A stretch of DNA of 64,000 nucleotides from Paenibacillus rhizovicinus (GCF_010365285.1 NZ_CP048286.1:2313001-2377000); one strand, 5' to 3'. Shown: positions 24,761-33,663, counted from the stretch's first letter. Program-made: numbers and translations. The notes: generated by a model not told the origin, from the sequence alone.

Positions 24761-25081
24761 ATGAAGCAAAATGATAAACTATTCGTTCGAACGGAAAACC
24801 AGACAGGAAAGTGCATCGTCTATATCGGAGGCGAGTTGGATTTGGAATCCGCCGTCCAGATGAGAGCGGTCATGTCCCCCCTCATCGAGTTAACCGATCG
24901 CGAGCTCATCCTGAATTTGCGCGAGCTGCATTACGTGGACAGTACAGGAATCGGCATTCTAGTGTCCGTCCTGAAGGCGCGCCACGCGAAGGAAGCACCG
25001 TTCGCTGTGGAAGCCGTGCCGCCCCATATCCGCAAGCTGTTCGACATGACCGGCATTACGCCGTTTCTTCTAAAAGCTTAA
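24761..25081 (+). CDS. rsbV: Anti-sigma factor antagonist RsbV (STAS domain)
   Basis: 106 residues making one STAS domain. Ser61 in YVDSTGIG is the residue phosphorylated by RsbW; the unphosphorylated form pulls RsbW off SigB. ATG 24761 is chosen because AGGAG lies 10 bases upstream. Upstream in-frame codons from 24707 have no such site. It is followed after 158 bp by rsbW; that gap holds no gene, only a small palindrome (CTTTAACATG-type) near 25085. Confidence 0.88.
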   Translation: MKQNDKLFVRTENQTGKCIVYIGGELDLESAVQMRAVMSPLIELTDRELILNLRELHYVDSTGIGILVSVLKARHAKEAPFAVEAVPPHIRKLFDMTGITPFLLKA

Positions 25082-25239
25082 ACATGTTAAAGTCCAATAC
25101 CGTGCTTAAGCGGCTTGGAACGCTGTTTTCACTCCCAAATATAAGCCGAGTATAACCGAAGCTCATCCTTTGCTTTACTTATATTTCAAGGCCTGATTCG
25201 CCGACGACGGCGGAACAGAAGAAAGGAACGAGATAACCG

Positions 25240-25716
25240 ATGAACTTAACGGAGGATGTAATAACGCTGCAAGTGCCCGCGTCCGCAGAATATATTGATT
25301 TGGTGCGGCTGACCTTGTACGGGCTGGCCGTCAAAATGGGCTTCTCCTACGAAGAAATCGAAGATATGAAAGTCGCCGTTTCGGAAGCCTGCAACAATGC
25401 GGTGCTGTATGCGTACGGCGATTTGAACACCGGCGTGGCCGCACAGGCGCCGATGCCTTCGCCGCGGATCGAAGTTCGCCTCGTGAAGCGTGACGACGCG
25501 CTCTCCATCGTGGTGAAGGACGATGGCCGCAGCTTTGATGCGGCGGCTGCCGCTCGCAAGGCGCAGCCGGTGAACGGCAAAACCATCGATGATCTGCAAG
25601 CAGGCGGTTTGGGACTCTATTTGATGCAAGCGCTGATGGACGACGTTGAAGTGAACAGCGAGATGGGCACGGAAGTGGTTCTAACAAAGCGGTTGGTGAA
25701 GAGTGGTGAAATGTGA
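25240..25716 (+). CDS. rsbW: Anti-sigma-B factor, serine-protein kinase RsbW
   Basis: 158 residues with a GHKL ATPase fold: N-box EACNNAV (49-55), G1 box VKDDGRSF, and G2 box GGLGLYLM. RsbW holds SigB inactive or phosphorylates RsbV. AAAGGAA precedes ATG 25240. Its stop overlaps the sigB start by one base, so translation is coupled, as in the Bacillus operon. Confidence 0.92.
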   Translation: MNLTEDVITLQVPASAEYIDLVRLTLYGLAVKMGFSYEEIEDMKVAVSEACNNAVLYAYGDLNTGVAAQAPMPSPRIEVRLVKRDDALSIVVKDDGRSFDAAAAARKAQPVNGKTIDDLQAGGLGLYLMQALMDDVEVNSEMGTEVVLTKRLVKSGEM

Positions 25717-26486
25717 TGAGCCCGCAGCCGGCCAAGCAACCACCGATTACCGGCGCCGAGCTCATTATCGCTTATCAGGACAGTCCCGACAATGAGATCG
25801 CAGAACAGCTGATTGCGCATTATGAGCCCATGGTTCGAATGGCAGCCGGAAAAATCTCGCGTAACCGCCCCGACTTGTACGAGGATCTCATGCAGGTCGG
25901 CCAAATCGCCCTTCTACGCTTGTTCAGCCAGTTCGACAGCTCCCTTGGCGTACAGTTCGAACCCTATGCCATGAAGAGCATTATCGGACATATGAAGAAT
26001 TACCTCCGCGACAAATCCTGGTACGTCCAGGTACCGCGCCGGATCAAAGAAAAAGGCATTGCCGTCCAGCAGGCGATCGACGAATTGACCGTCAAGCTGG
26101 AACGGTCCCCGTTGATCGAAGAAATCGCCTTGCACATGTCGCTTACCGTCGAGGAAACGACCGAGATTCTTGCGGGCCGCGACCTGTACCATTACGTATC
26201 GCTGGACACGCCGATTTCCGAGGAAGACAATGCCGCCTCCCTCGGCGATTTGCTGGGATCGCCGGGCGACGATTTCGAAGACGTCGACAGGCGGCTCGAC
26301 CTGCAAGCGGCGATGTCGCAGCTCAAGCCCCAGGAGCAGGAAGTGCTGATGCTAGCTTATACAGACGGACTTCCGCAGCGTCATATCGCCGATCAGCTCG
26401 GCATCTCGCAGATGAGTATTTCGCGCATTCAGCGGCGCGCCATCGACAAGCTGAAGGTATTGCTCGGCGAACAAGAGGAATCTTGA
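25716..26486 (+). CDS. sigB: General stress sigma factor SigB
   Basis: 256 residues with all regions of the SigB/SigF group: core-binding region (YEPMVRMAAGKISRNRPDLYEDLMQVGQIALLRLF), region 2.4 (YVQVPRRIKE), region 3 (RSPLIEEIALHMSLTVEET) and region 4 HTH (GLPQRHIADQLGISQMSISRIQRR). An alternative GTG start lies one codon upstream (25713). It should direct core polymerase to GTTT/GGGTAT promoters such as the ones before rsbV and the YflT-like gene in this window. Confidence 0.92.
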   Translation: MSPQPAKQPPITGAELIIAYQDSPDNEIAEQLIAHYEPMVRMAAGKISRNRPDLYEDLMQVGQIALLRLFSQFDSSLGVQFEPYAMKSIIGHMKNYLRDKSWYVQVPRRIKEKGIAVQQAIDELTVKLERSPLIEEIALHMSLTVEETTEILAGRDLYHYVSLDTPISEEDNAASLGDLLGSPGDDFEDVDRRLDLQAAMSQLKPQEQEVLMLAYTDGLPQRHIADQLGISQMSISRIQRRAIDKLKVLLGEQEES

Positions 26487-26498
26487 ACCGATGGATGT

Positions 26499-26541
26499 AC
26501 GCCCGGCTCCGGTCCAACCGGCCCCGGGCGTATTTTATTTT
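26499..26541 (+). terminator. Terminator of the rsbV-rsbW-sigB operon
   Basis: ACGCCCGG...CCGG (26499 on) pairs with CCGG...CCGGGCGT (to 26531) and is followed by ATTTTATTTT. Confidence 0.8.
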
Positions 26542-26679
26542 CTGTTGCGGCGCGGGTTTCCACTATTGACAATTTGGATAAAAATGTCGCAGGCACGTTG
26601 TGCTTCCAGGTAAATTCGCGTTATGATGGTACTAACGACTATCGCGCACGTACGGACAAGCAGGAGGCTTCCAAAACCT

Positions 26680-27924
26680 ATGATGCATCGGTTGCTGCAA
26701 TTTCCATCGCAATGGGAATGGCATATGCTGCACACCAAACGGCCGGCCGTCTCCGGTCTGACCCGCAGCAGGAAAGCCGCCCGAGGCTCCGCCGCGGAAC
26801 AGAACGAACCGGACGTCGGACCTGCCGTAGCCGAGCTTGACATCAAGCAGGCTTACCCGGAATTCGCCGCTTGGCTTCAGGACGTCGAAAGTTCCGTACA
26901 CAACCAAATAGGGGTATCCGAGCTTCCCGGAGGAAAGTCCATCTTGCAGGGGACGCTGATGTTTCAGGCCTCGGACGACGAGAACGACATCCAGCATCTT
27001 CACTTCCGGGTTACGCACGATAAGCTTGTGACTTACCAAAGCGATTTGCGCCTTTCTCTTCGCCTTCAGATCGACCCTTGGCAGGAGAAGCTGCAGCGCT
27101 GCAAATCGGCGCCGGAAGCGTTCTTCGTGATGCTTAGCAATATATTGGAAACCTTCCATGCCGGATTGGACCGCTTCGAGGCCCGGCTCGGCGAGCTGGA
27201 GCAGAGCATGAGCCGCCATAACAAAACCGGGCTCATGAACGTGATCTTCGAACGGCGGTACGAGCTGCTTCACTGGAGCCATCTGTTTATTCCGATCAAG
27301 GAGACGCAGGACGCGGCCAAAGAAGCATTCATGAACGAGCTGGCCGAGTTAGAAGAATTCAAGCGGCTGGAACTGCGGCTGGAGCGCGTTCAGGGCTTGC
27401 TCAGCCATTATGCGGCGGAGATCGATACGCTGCTGATGATGGACGACGCGATCTCCAACTTCCGGGGCAACGATATCATGAAGACGCTCACGATCTTCAC
27501 GGCCCTGTTCATGCCCGCTACGGTCATCGGAGCGGTATGGGGGATGAACTTCAAGGATATTCCGTGGGCCGGCGAGCGCTGGGGCTTCATTACCGTCAGC
27601 TCCATCATCATCGTCACGACATTGCTGATCTATTGGTGGCTGTGGCATAAAGGATGGACGGGCGACTTGCTGAACGGCCGTTCGAGAAGCGACATCGTGG
27701 GGAGCTCGCGGTCTTCCTCCAGAGACGCCGACGATGAACTGCCCGGCGGCGGAGCGAACGGAGAGGATCTCCCTCAACCGCCTCGCCGCAGCCGGGGCTC
27801 AAGGAAAGAAACCAGCATCTCGCTAACGTACAAGGACGCTCCGGCCGCGAGAGCAGGGACGACAGACGACGATCCCGCGCCGCTGCCTTCGCGGTCGAAT
27901 CGCAACCATACCCCGATCGAATAA
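26680..27924 (+). CDS. CorA-like divalent cation transporter
   Basis: 414 residues from ATG 26680, which follows AGGAGG. A large cytoplasmic domain with long helices (DRFEARLGELEQSM, AELEEFKRLELRLERVQGLL) leads to two C-terminal membrane helices. The first ends in GMNF, the CorA selectivity motif (YGMNF in most members, WGMNF here). The C-terminal tail beyond LLIYWWLWHKGW is about 90 residues, Ser/Arg/Pro-rich and probably disordered, which is unusual because CorA normally ends close to the second helix. Mg2+ is the likely substrate; ZntB-type Zn2+ transport is possible. Confidence 0.85.
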   Translation: MMHRLLQFPSQWEWHMLHTKRPAVSGLTRSRKAARGSAAEQNEPDVGPAVAELDIKQAYPEFAAWLQDVESSVHNQIGVSELPGGKSILQGTLMFQASDDENDIQHLHFRVTHDKLVTYQSDLRLSLRLQIDPWQEKLQRCKSAPEAFFVMLSNILETFHAGLDRFEARLGELEQSMSRHNKTGLMNVIFERRYELLHWSHLFIPIKETQDAAKEAFMNELAELEEFKRLELRLERVQGLLSHYAAEIDTLLMMDDAISNFRGNDIMKTLTIFTALFMPATVIGAVWGMNFKDIPWAGERWGFITVSSIIIVTTLLIYWWLWHKGWTGDLLNGRSRSDIVGSSRSSSRDADDELPGGGANGEDLPQPPRRSRGSRKETSISLTYKDAPAARAGTTDDDPAPLPSRSNRNHTPIE

Positions 27925-27925
27925 G

Positions 27926-27980
27926 AAAGGGAGCTCTCCGCCGGCGCCGTTCAGACGCGCGTACGAGAAGCTCCCTTTTT
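27926..27980. terminator. Bidirectional terminator between corA-like gene and RsbU-like gene
   Basis: AAAGGGAGCTCTC (27926-27938) pairs with GAGAAGCTCCCTTTT (27965-27979), followed by T on the plus strand. Confidence 0.8.
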
Positions 27981-27996
27981 GTTCGTTTAGGCGATG

Positions 27997-29214
27997 CTAC
28001 TTGATGTCCACGACCACCAGACAACGATCGTCCGACTCCGCGCCTTCGCGCTGCTCGCCTCCGAACAGCACTTCCTCCAACGCCTTAACCGGCGTCCTGC
28101 TGCAGAACGGCCTCAGCAGCTCCGTCAAGCTCACTTCCCGGTCTTCCTCGTAATCGCTGCCGACAAGGTCATACAAGCCGTCCGTGAATAACAAGACCCG
28201 GTCGCCCGAGCGGATATCGATCGTATGTTTCTCCAGCGCCATCTCGCTGAACAGGCCGATGGCCATCCCGCCGAGCGCGAAGTTCTCGACCCTGCCGTCG
28301 CCGCGAATCACCAGCCCCGGCGGATGCCCCGCATTCACGTATTCCAGCACCCCTTTGTTCAAATCCACGACCATGTACAAGCCCGTAAAATAATACTGGA
28401 TGAGCTGGTCCGCAAATTGCAGCTGATGCGAGCGGCGGTTCAATTCCTTGACGACCCGCTTCGGTTCCACTTGTTTCGTCATGGCTTCCTTCAGCACGGA
28501 AGCGATGAACATGCTGGCGAGCGACGAACTGATGCCGTGTCCCATCGCGTCGATGACGGCAATGCCGTAACGGTTGTCGTCGATCCGGTGCCATGCATAC
28601 AAGTCGCCGGAGAGTTCCTCCGACGGACGGTAGATCGCGTCGATGGCCATGCCTTCGTCGTCCACCGGCTGCGGAAGCGCCGCGTACTGGACTTCCTTCG
28701 CCAATTGCAATTCCTCCCGCATGCGGCGGTCGCGTTCCTTATGCCAATCCTTCTGTTCCTTCAAGCGCAGCGCAACGCGTATGCGCGCCAGCAGCTCGAT
28801 CCGATTAATCGGTTTCGTCACGTAATCGATCGCCCCGGCATCCAGCGCTTCGGCGAGCTTCTTCGAATCGCCGATTGCCGTGACCATGATAATGGGGATG
28901 TCTCTCAGTCGCGGCGACTGCTGGATGCGCTGGCATGCCGTTATGCCGTCCACGCCGGGCATCATCATATCGAGCAAGATCAAATCGATGCCGTGCCAGT
29001 CTCCTCCCGCCATGTCCGCGGGTTCGTTGCCTTTCGCATCCAAGCCAAGCAAGCCGAATAATTCCATCCCGCTTGCCGCCGTCAGCATATCTGAATAGCC
29101 CGCTCGTTTCAGAATTTCTTTCACGACGGTGATATTCATCGGATTATCGTCCACGACGGCGATGCGCATATTCCATCTTTTTGCCGTTCCGTCTGGTGCC
29201 GTTAATTTATTCAT
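27997..29214 (-). CDS. Response regulator fused to PP2C/SpoIIE serine phosphatase (RsbU-type)
   Basis: 405 residues. The N-terminal receiver domain (about 17-150) has the acidic pair DD, phospho-acceptor Asp in LILLDMMMPGVDG and the later TKP Lys. A short coiled coil (KEQKDWHKERDRRMREELQLAKEVQ) leads to the phosphatase: SGDLYAWH, DAMGHGISSSLAS and DRVLLFTDGL carry the metal-binding Asp/Gly residues. Such proteins dephosphorylate RsbV-type antagonists. Its place next to rsbV-rsbW-sigB, convergent behind corA, makes it the probable input phosphatase. The start at 29214 follows AGGAG at a long distance; ATG 29169 is an alternative. Confidence 0.88.
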   Translation of the reverse strand: MNKLTAPDGTAKRWNMRIAVVDDNPMNITVVKEILKRAGYSDMLTAASGMELFGLLGLDAKGNEPADMAGGDWHGIDLILLDMMMPGVDGITACQRIQQSPRLRDIPIIMVTAIGDSKKLAEALDAGAIDYVTKPINRIELLARIRVALRLKEQKDWHKERDRRMREELQLAKEVQYAALPQPVDDEGMAIDAIYRPSEELSGDLYAWHRIDDNRYGIAVIDAMGHGISSSLASMFIASVLKEAMTKQVEPKRVVKELNRRSHQLQFADQLIQYYFTGLYMVVDLNKGVLEYVNAGHPPGLVIRGDGRVENFALGGMAIGLFSEMALEKHTIDIRSGDRVLLFTDGLYDLVGSDYEEDREVSLTELLRPFCSRTPVKALEEVLFGGEQREGAESDDRCLVVVDIK

Positions 29215-29413
29215 TACCGTTGCTCTGCTCCTATGTCCGTGAATTTTCAGCCTGGCCGAATGACAGACGTGCTTCCCAGGACTTCATCTCCCTAGATACC
29301 CCAAACGCCGGATGTTGAATCGCGAATTCAGCCCACTTCCGGGGCAGCCGCCTAAAGCACACCGGCCCAGCGGCTCATACAATGTGATATATGCGTGAAA
29401 AGGAGAAGCAGCC

Positions 29414-30199
29414 ATGAACAACAGCAGCGCGATGGACTTGCGAACGGCGATCTTCCTGGCGGCCGTGTGCAGTCAAACCTACGTGCAATATGATAACGGC
29501 GGGCTGTTCCTAACGCCGGAAACCTATTCGCTGGTCGGTCCGTTCTACGCGTCCTCGTATGCCGGCAAAGAAGAGCCGTTCGGCTTCGTGCTGGAATCCG
29601 ACCGCGGCGTTATCCTCGCCTTCCGCGGCACAGTCTCGCCGACGGACTGGATTACGGACATGATCGCCCAGCAGACGGCCTTCAAGCCGATCAGCAAGAA
29701 CTGCATGACGCACCGGGGGTTCACCGAGGTCTACATGTCCGCGCGCGATGCGATCTATAAGCTGCTGAACCAAACTTCCGCGGATAAGCCGCTGTTCGTA
29801 ACCGGCCACAGTCTCGGAGGAGCGCTGGCGACGCTGGCTTCGCTCGATATCGCCGTCAACCGCAAACCGGTCAGCCTGATCAATTACACATTCGGCGCAC
29901 CTCGCGTCGGAGACCCCAGCTTCGTGCGCAGCTACAATGCCGCCGTGCCGATCTCCTTCCGCGTGCAGAACGAATTCGACGTCGTGCCGCATCTGCCGCC
30001 GCTCGTCTACACATCACCCAAGACGGACAAATCTTACTACTACCTGCATGTCAAAGAAGAAGTAAAGCGAAGCTTCCGCAATGGATCCGTCGGCAGCAAT
30101 CACGTCATCGGCAGCTATTTCGCCGATTTGGCAAAGGACGCGCCAGGCTTTACGGCCGCTATCTGCTCGGGACCTCCGGGCTGGTGTCCGCTAAGGTGA
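29414..30199 (+). CDS. Class 3 lipase-family hydrolase
   Basis: 261 residues. The nucleophile elbow GHSLGG has Ser133; the catalytic Asp is probably in NEFDVVPHLPP and the His in SNHVIGSYF. The oxyanion block FRGTVSPTDWITD is typical of the fungal-type class 3 lipase family. There is no signal peptide, so the enzyme seems cytoplasmic; the real substrate is unknown. AAAAGGAGAA precedes ATG 29414. It diverges from the RsbU-like gene. Confidence 0.88.
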   Translation: MNNSSAMDLRTAIFLAAVCSQTYVQYDNGGLFLTPETYSLVGPFYASSYAGKEEPFGFVLESDRGVILAFRGTVSPTDWITDMIAQQTAFKPISKNCMTHRGFTEVYMSARDAIYKLLNQTSADKPLFVTGHSLGGALATLASLDIAVNRKPVSLINYTFGAPRVGDPSFVRSYNAAVPISFRVQNEFDVVPHLPPLVYTSPKTDKSYYYLHVKEEVKRSFRNGSVGSNHVIGSYFADLAKDAPGFTAAICSGPPGWCPLR

Positions 30200-30262
30200 C
30201 ACCGGGCTCCGCTCCGGTCCAACGGTTCGCCGTCAAGCCGCTACCGATCCCTGCTCTGCGTT

Positions 30263-30619
30263 TTAGGGGAGCCGAAGCAGCGCATCGATTCGGCTGCGTT
30301 CCGACTTCGGCAGCCCCTTGAAGACCAGCGCGTAGGAATGGGCGATCATGTCGTCGATCTCCTCGAGCGGGATCGTGCCGTCGACCGTTACCGTATTCCA
30401 ATGCTTCTTGTTCAGGTGGTAGCCCGGCTTCACCGCTTCATGCTGCTCGCGCAAGTTTTCGGCGATGACGGGGTCGCATTTGAGCGAAATCGTATTGTCC
30501 GCGATGAGCGCGAACATTTTGCCGCCGACCTTCATGACGAGCGGTTCCGGTCCGAACGGGTAATCCTTCTCGGCGCATTTCATGGACAAGCAGTAGTCTA
30601 TAATGGGTTTCATCCGCAA
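30263..30619 (-). CDS. MmcQ/YjbR family protein
   Basis: 118 residues. DYCLSMKCAEKDYPFG, VGGKMFALI, LKCDP and NKKHWNTV are the family blocks of MmcQ/YjbR (CyaY-like fold, DNA-binding in some members). There is no established enzymatic role. The gene lies 12 bp after the MEKHLA-domain gene and may be co-transcribed. Confidence 0.88.
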   Translation of the reverse strand: MRMKPIIDYCLSMKCAEKDYPFGPEPLVMKVGGKMFALIADNTISLKCDPVIAENLREQHEAVKPGYHLNKKHWNTVTVDGTIPLEEIDDMIAHSYALVFKGLPKSERSRIDALLRLP

Positions 30620-30631
30620 TTCCAGCCTCCT

Positions 30632-31096
30632 TTACAACCGCGTATAGCGCGCGAAAGCCGCGGCTTGTCCATAGTACCCGCCTGCTTCGTCGTATAAATT
30701 CCAGACAACCGCTTCTTCGATGCGAAACCGTTTCCCGCTGGCCGCAATGCGCACGCCGCTGTAATCGTCGATATACCCCTTCGCCGCCACCGCTTCGAGA
30801 AACCGTTGCCGCTCCTCCTGTATCATCGGTTCGGCCGTATGCTTCGAAGCCATGGCCGTAAATGCGGTCTCGTCCATTTCCCAGAGGCCAAGAGCAGTTC
30901 GATTGCCGTAATTAAGCACCGGATCCTGCTGCGTGCCATGGGACAGCACCGCTATCGGAGCTTCGAACAGCTGCTCCGCCGCCGACTTGTCCGCGTTCGT
31001 CACCAGCAGCGGCTTCCCGATCAGCTTCCGATAACTATTCAGTATGATCAACGCATGGCGCTCTCTCGCGCCGATGCCCATTCCTTGCTGCTGCAT
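30632..31096 (-). CDS. MEKHLA domain protein
   Basis: 154 residues, almost all of it one PAS-like MEKHLA domain: HALIILNSYRKLIGKPL at the front, then APIAVLSHGTQQDPVLNYGNRTALGLWEM, and a C-terminal SGKRFRIEEAVVWNLYDEAGGYYGQAAAF (landmarks). In plants and cyanobacteria this domain occurs in sensor proteins; a stand-alone bacterial form has no known function. It probably forms a two-gene unit with the MmcQ-family gene. Confidence 0.82.
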   Translation of the reverse strand: MQQQGMGIGARERHALIILNSYRKLIGKPLLVTNADKSAAEQLFEAPIAVLSHGTQQDPVLNYGNRTALGLWEMDETAFTAMASKHTAEPMIQEERQRFLEAVAAKGYIDDYSGVRIAASGKRFRIEEAVVWNLYDEAGGYYGQAAAFARYTRL

Positions 31097-31115
31097 CCTC
31101 GTTCCCCCCGATCAT

Positions 31116-31148
31116 GAAAAAAACTGAAGGCGATAATCACCTTCAGTT
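31116..31148 (-). terminator. Terminator of the 72-residue protein gene
   Basis: AACTGAAGG (31122-31130) and CCTTCAGTT (31140-31148) form a perfect 9-bp stem with a 9-base loop; TTTTTT follows on the minus strand. Confidence 0.85.
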
Positions 31149-31165
31149 CTCCTTGCCGCGTTTCG

Positions 31166-31384
31166 TTATACGCCCATTTTCTTACGTTGGTTGTTGACCT
31201 TCTTCGTATTCTGGCTCTTCATCGTTTGCTGATTGCCGGCCTGACCGAATTTTTGCTTGCCGCCGTTCGCCTGTTCCTGCTTCTTCTGCGCGAGCTTCTG
31301 CTTCACGGCATCAGCCAGGGATACTTTCTTCGGCTGATCCTGCGCTTGCTCTTGCGGTTCCGGCGTCGTTTGGTTTTCTGACAT
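31166..31384 (-). CDS. Small basic Gln/Lys-rich protein, 72 aa
   Basis: The protein is highly charged and rich in Gln, Lys and Asn (PEPQEQAQDQPKKVSLADAV, then KQKLAQKKQEQ and KKVNNQRKKMGV). It has no hydrophobic segment and is probably disordered. ATG 31384 has GAGGTGA in place; a GTG at 31393 lies inside that site and is not used. It has its own terminator. Similar short proteins occur in Paenibacillus genomes, but I know of no function. Confidence 0.65.
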   Translation of the reverse strand: MSENQTTPEPQEQAQDQPKKVSLADAVKQKLAQKKQEQANGGKQKFGQAGNQQTMKSQNTKKVNNQRKKMGV

Positions 31385-31490
31385 TGAGATCACCTCGCCT
31401 TGATTGTACTATTCGTATTGTAGCGCTTTTTCGACGTGCTTTCCAGTATCTGTCCGCATGTTTCGTACGGGCATTCGCGGACAACGCCGC

Positions 31491-31667
31491 CTATTCCCGC
31501 AGCGCCTCGTTCAGCTTCGTGGACCGGAGGTCCCGAGGCTCGCCGCGCAGCAAGCCGCGAAGCCTGACAAGCTCCCGCTGCAGGCGGAGCTTGTCGCCGC
31601 GAAGCTCCTCGATCTCCGCGCGCGCCGCAGCCAGCTGCTCTTCCATCGAACCGTTCGGTTCGTTCAT
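31491..31667 (-). CDS. Small coiled-coil protein, 58 aa
   Basis: MEEQLAAARAEIEELRGDKL and RLQRELVRLRGLLRG form one heptad-like amphipathic helix. AAGGGGAG precedes ATG 31667 at a good distance. The upstream in-frame codons to 31922 are only the shadow of the neighbouring gene. No family is recognised. Confidence 0.5.
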   Translation of the reverse strand: MNEPNGSMEEQLAAARAEIEELRGDKLRLQRELVRLRGLLRGEPRDLRSTKLNEALRE

Positions 31668-31735
31668 CGCCAGCTCCCCTTCTTCCTCAGAAATATAAAC
31701 AAGTATAGCAGAGATTGACACGTTCTTAATAATGC

Positions 31736-31788
31736 AAAAAAAAAACGGCCTCGCGCGGAGCCGGCAATACGGCCCCGGCGAAGCCGGA
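31736..31788 (-). terminator. Terminator of the GH26-like gene
   Basis: On the minus strand, GC-rich stems (CCGGCTTCGCCGG, then an imperfect GGGGCCG/CGGCTCC) are followed by a run of ten T. Confidence 0.6.
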
Positions 31789-31801
31789 TGTTGAGCGATC
31801 G

Positions 31802-33427
31802 TTATTTGACCGCGACAGGCACTTTCTGCGTGGTGACGAGCGTATTCTTGCCGTCGTACGCTTTGATGACGACATCGATCTTCTTGCCTTTGTACGGCGC
31901 GAAATCGATTTTGGCCGTCCAAGGAAGCGAGGTCGTCGTCGCGACGGTTTTGCTGCCGATCTCATAGGTTACCTTGGCCAGCGTCGGGGACCATGTTTTC
32001 ACGTAGGCGGAGACGCTTTGGACAGCCGCCGTTACAGGCGAAGCAGCGCTGATCGCCTTGTAGGCAACCGGCGATTCGTCGCCGATATTGCTCAGGTAGA
32101 ACGGATTGTTGACCGCTTGCTTGTAGCCGGCAAGCAGCTTCTGGTTGGCGGACAGCATGTAATACTTGATCCGTGCCGATGCGTCGTGGTTGCTGTCGAA
32201 GTAGAAGACGGCTTTCACCTTCGGATAGAGCATCGGAAGCGTCGCGTAAAACTCTTTCAATTTGTACACGGCCCAGTCGGACTTATCCAGCTTCTTCTCC
32301 GGGTACATGTAGGAGACGCCGCCTTCGGAGATGAACACCGGCTTGCGGCTGGCATACAGCTTGTAAATATTATCGAACTTATCGAGGTGGCTCGAACGGT
32401 CCTCTCCCTGCTTGAGCGGATCGAGCGACGGATCGAAGATCGAGTAGAGGCTGACGCCGACCCAATCCACCGCTGCATCGCCTGGATAGTAGGAGGCAAT
32501 GCTATATTCCGGCAGACGATCCGGTGCCCACACCATGACGACGTTGTTCGGCGCTTCCTTGTGGAACACCTTCGCCACGAGCTGGAACTTCTCGATGTAG
32601 AGCTTCGGCTCGACATGCCATTTCACCCAGTCGCCGTTCATTTCATTCGCGAAACGGAGGAACACCTTCACGCCGGAGGCCTCGATGTCGCGGGCCAGCT
32701 GATGCAGGTACTCGTTGTCCTGCACCTGGTCCAGTCCTTCCAGCGGCTGAACGCCGAGCTCGATCGCCGTGCCTGCCGCGCGCGCGTGGTCGATGTGGCT
32801 CTGGATGCTCGACAACGGCTTCCCGTACGTGAAATATTCCAAGTATGCCGCGTGTTTCTTCCCCGTCATCACCGGGAACTGATCGGTATAGAACGGGTTG
32901 GCTGTCTTGGAATTATGGACGGCCGGGTCAAGCTCCGCATAGGCGCCGATGAACGCCCCGTTCTTCGGCTCGAACTTCGCGCCGTGCGTATTGGCGCTGC
33001 CGGCCGCGGCCGCGGTCGTCTCGACGAATAAGCTCCCTTTGCTGCGAAGCATGTCCGCGCTGCGCTTCGCGGCGATGCTGACTTGGGTGTTGCCGGCTAA
33101 TCCGTAATACTTGGATTCCAGATCCCAAGCGGCGACGGCATCGTCGTATTTCTTCAGTTTGGCATAATCATTGCCGATTCGGAGATACATCCCCGCGGCA
33201 TTGCCGTATTCTTTTTTATTGGCGAATTCAGGCGCGATCGACTGGTACTTGGCAATCGCTTCGGCATATTTGCCTTTCTCGTCGAGCTTCTGGGCTTCCT
33301 TATAAATCCCCCATACGTCCATGGCATGCACGTCTTGCGTTCGTACGGCCGTGAACGCAATAATCGTTGCCGCCGACAGCAGCAGAAGCTTCTTGCCGAA
33401 CGACACCGGCTTACGGTAAATCTTCAC
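31802..33427 (-). CDS. GH26-like secreted glycosidase with N-terminal TPR-like region
   Basis: 541 residues with a signal peptide (KKLLLLSAATIIAF, cleavage near VHA-MD). Residues 38-125 hold two or three TPR-like helical pairs (YKEAQKLDEKGKYAEAIAKY and similar). The glycosidase core (about 155-460) has the GH26 acid/base E262 in RFANEMNGDW and the nucleophile E368 in FISEGG, with DWVGVSLY between them. A small beta domain (about 470-541) ends the protein. GH26 enzymes usually cut beta-mannan or mixed-linked glucans; the substrate here is not shown. It diverges from the VanY-type gene. Confidence 0.82.
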   Translation of the reverse strand: MKIYRKPVSFGKKLLLLSAATIIAFTAVRTQDVHAMDVWGIYKEAQKLDEKGKYAEAIAKYQSIAPEFANKKEYGNAAGMYLRIGNDYAKLKKYDDAVAAWDLESKYYGLAGNTQVSIAAKRSADMLRSKGSLFVETTAAAAGSANTHGAKFEPKNGAFIGAYAELDPAVHNSKTANPFYTDQFPVMTGKKHAAYLEYFTYGKPLSSIQSHIDHARAAGTAIELGVQPLEGLDQVQDNEYLHQLARDIEASGVKVFLRFANEMNGDWVKWHVEPKLYIEKFQLVAKVFHKEAPNNVVMVWAPDRLPEYSIASYYPGDAAVDWVGVSLYSIFDPSLDPLKQGEDRSSHLDKFDNIYKLYASRKPVFISEGGVSYMYPEKKLDKSDWAVYKLKEFYATLPMLYPKVKAVFYFDSNHDASARIKYYMLSANQKLLAGYKQAVNNPFYLSNIGDESPVAYKAISAASPVTAAVQSVSAYVKTWSPTLAKVTYEIGSKTVATTTSLPWTAKIDFAPYKGKKIDVVIKAYDGKNTLVTTQKVPVAVK

Positions 33428-33570
33428 TTCGTCTCATTCCCCTGTCTCTAGTTGATTTTCTCTCTACCAAATCCCATATTACACCAGTTCGAAGCGAAGT
33501 TGGAAGACATTTTTTGACACGGTTCGACCGCGCGCCCAGTAAACGCCTAGTACCGGCATCCGTCCGAAAG

Positions 33571-33599
33571 TTGTACAAGCGCCGCGATCTATCTATAAT
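33571..33599 (+). promoter_or_regulatory. Sigma-A promoter of the VanY-type gene
   Basis: TTGTAC (33571-33576), 17-bp spacer, TATAAT (33594-33599). Confidence 0.65.
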
Positions 33600-33663
33600 A
33601 TTTGTATAGCTCCGCTATCATTTCGCTTCAAATTCAGTTGACACCCAGGAGGCAAGCAAACTT

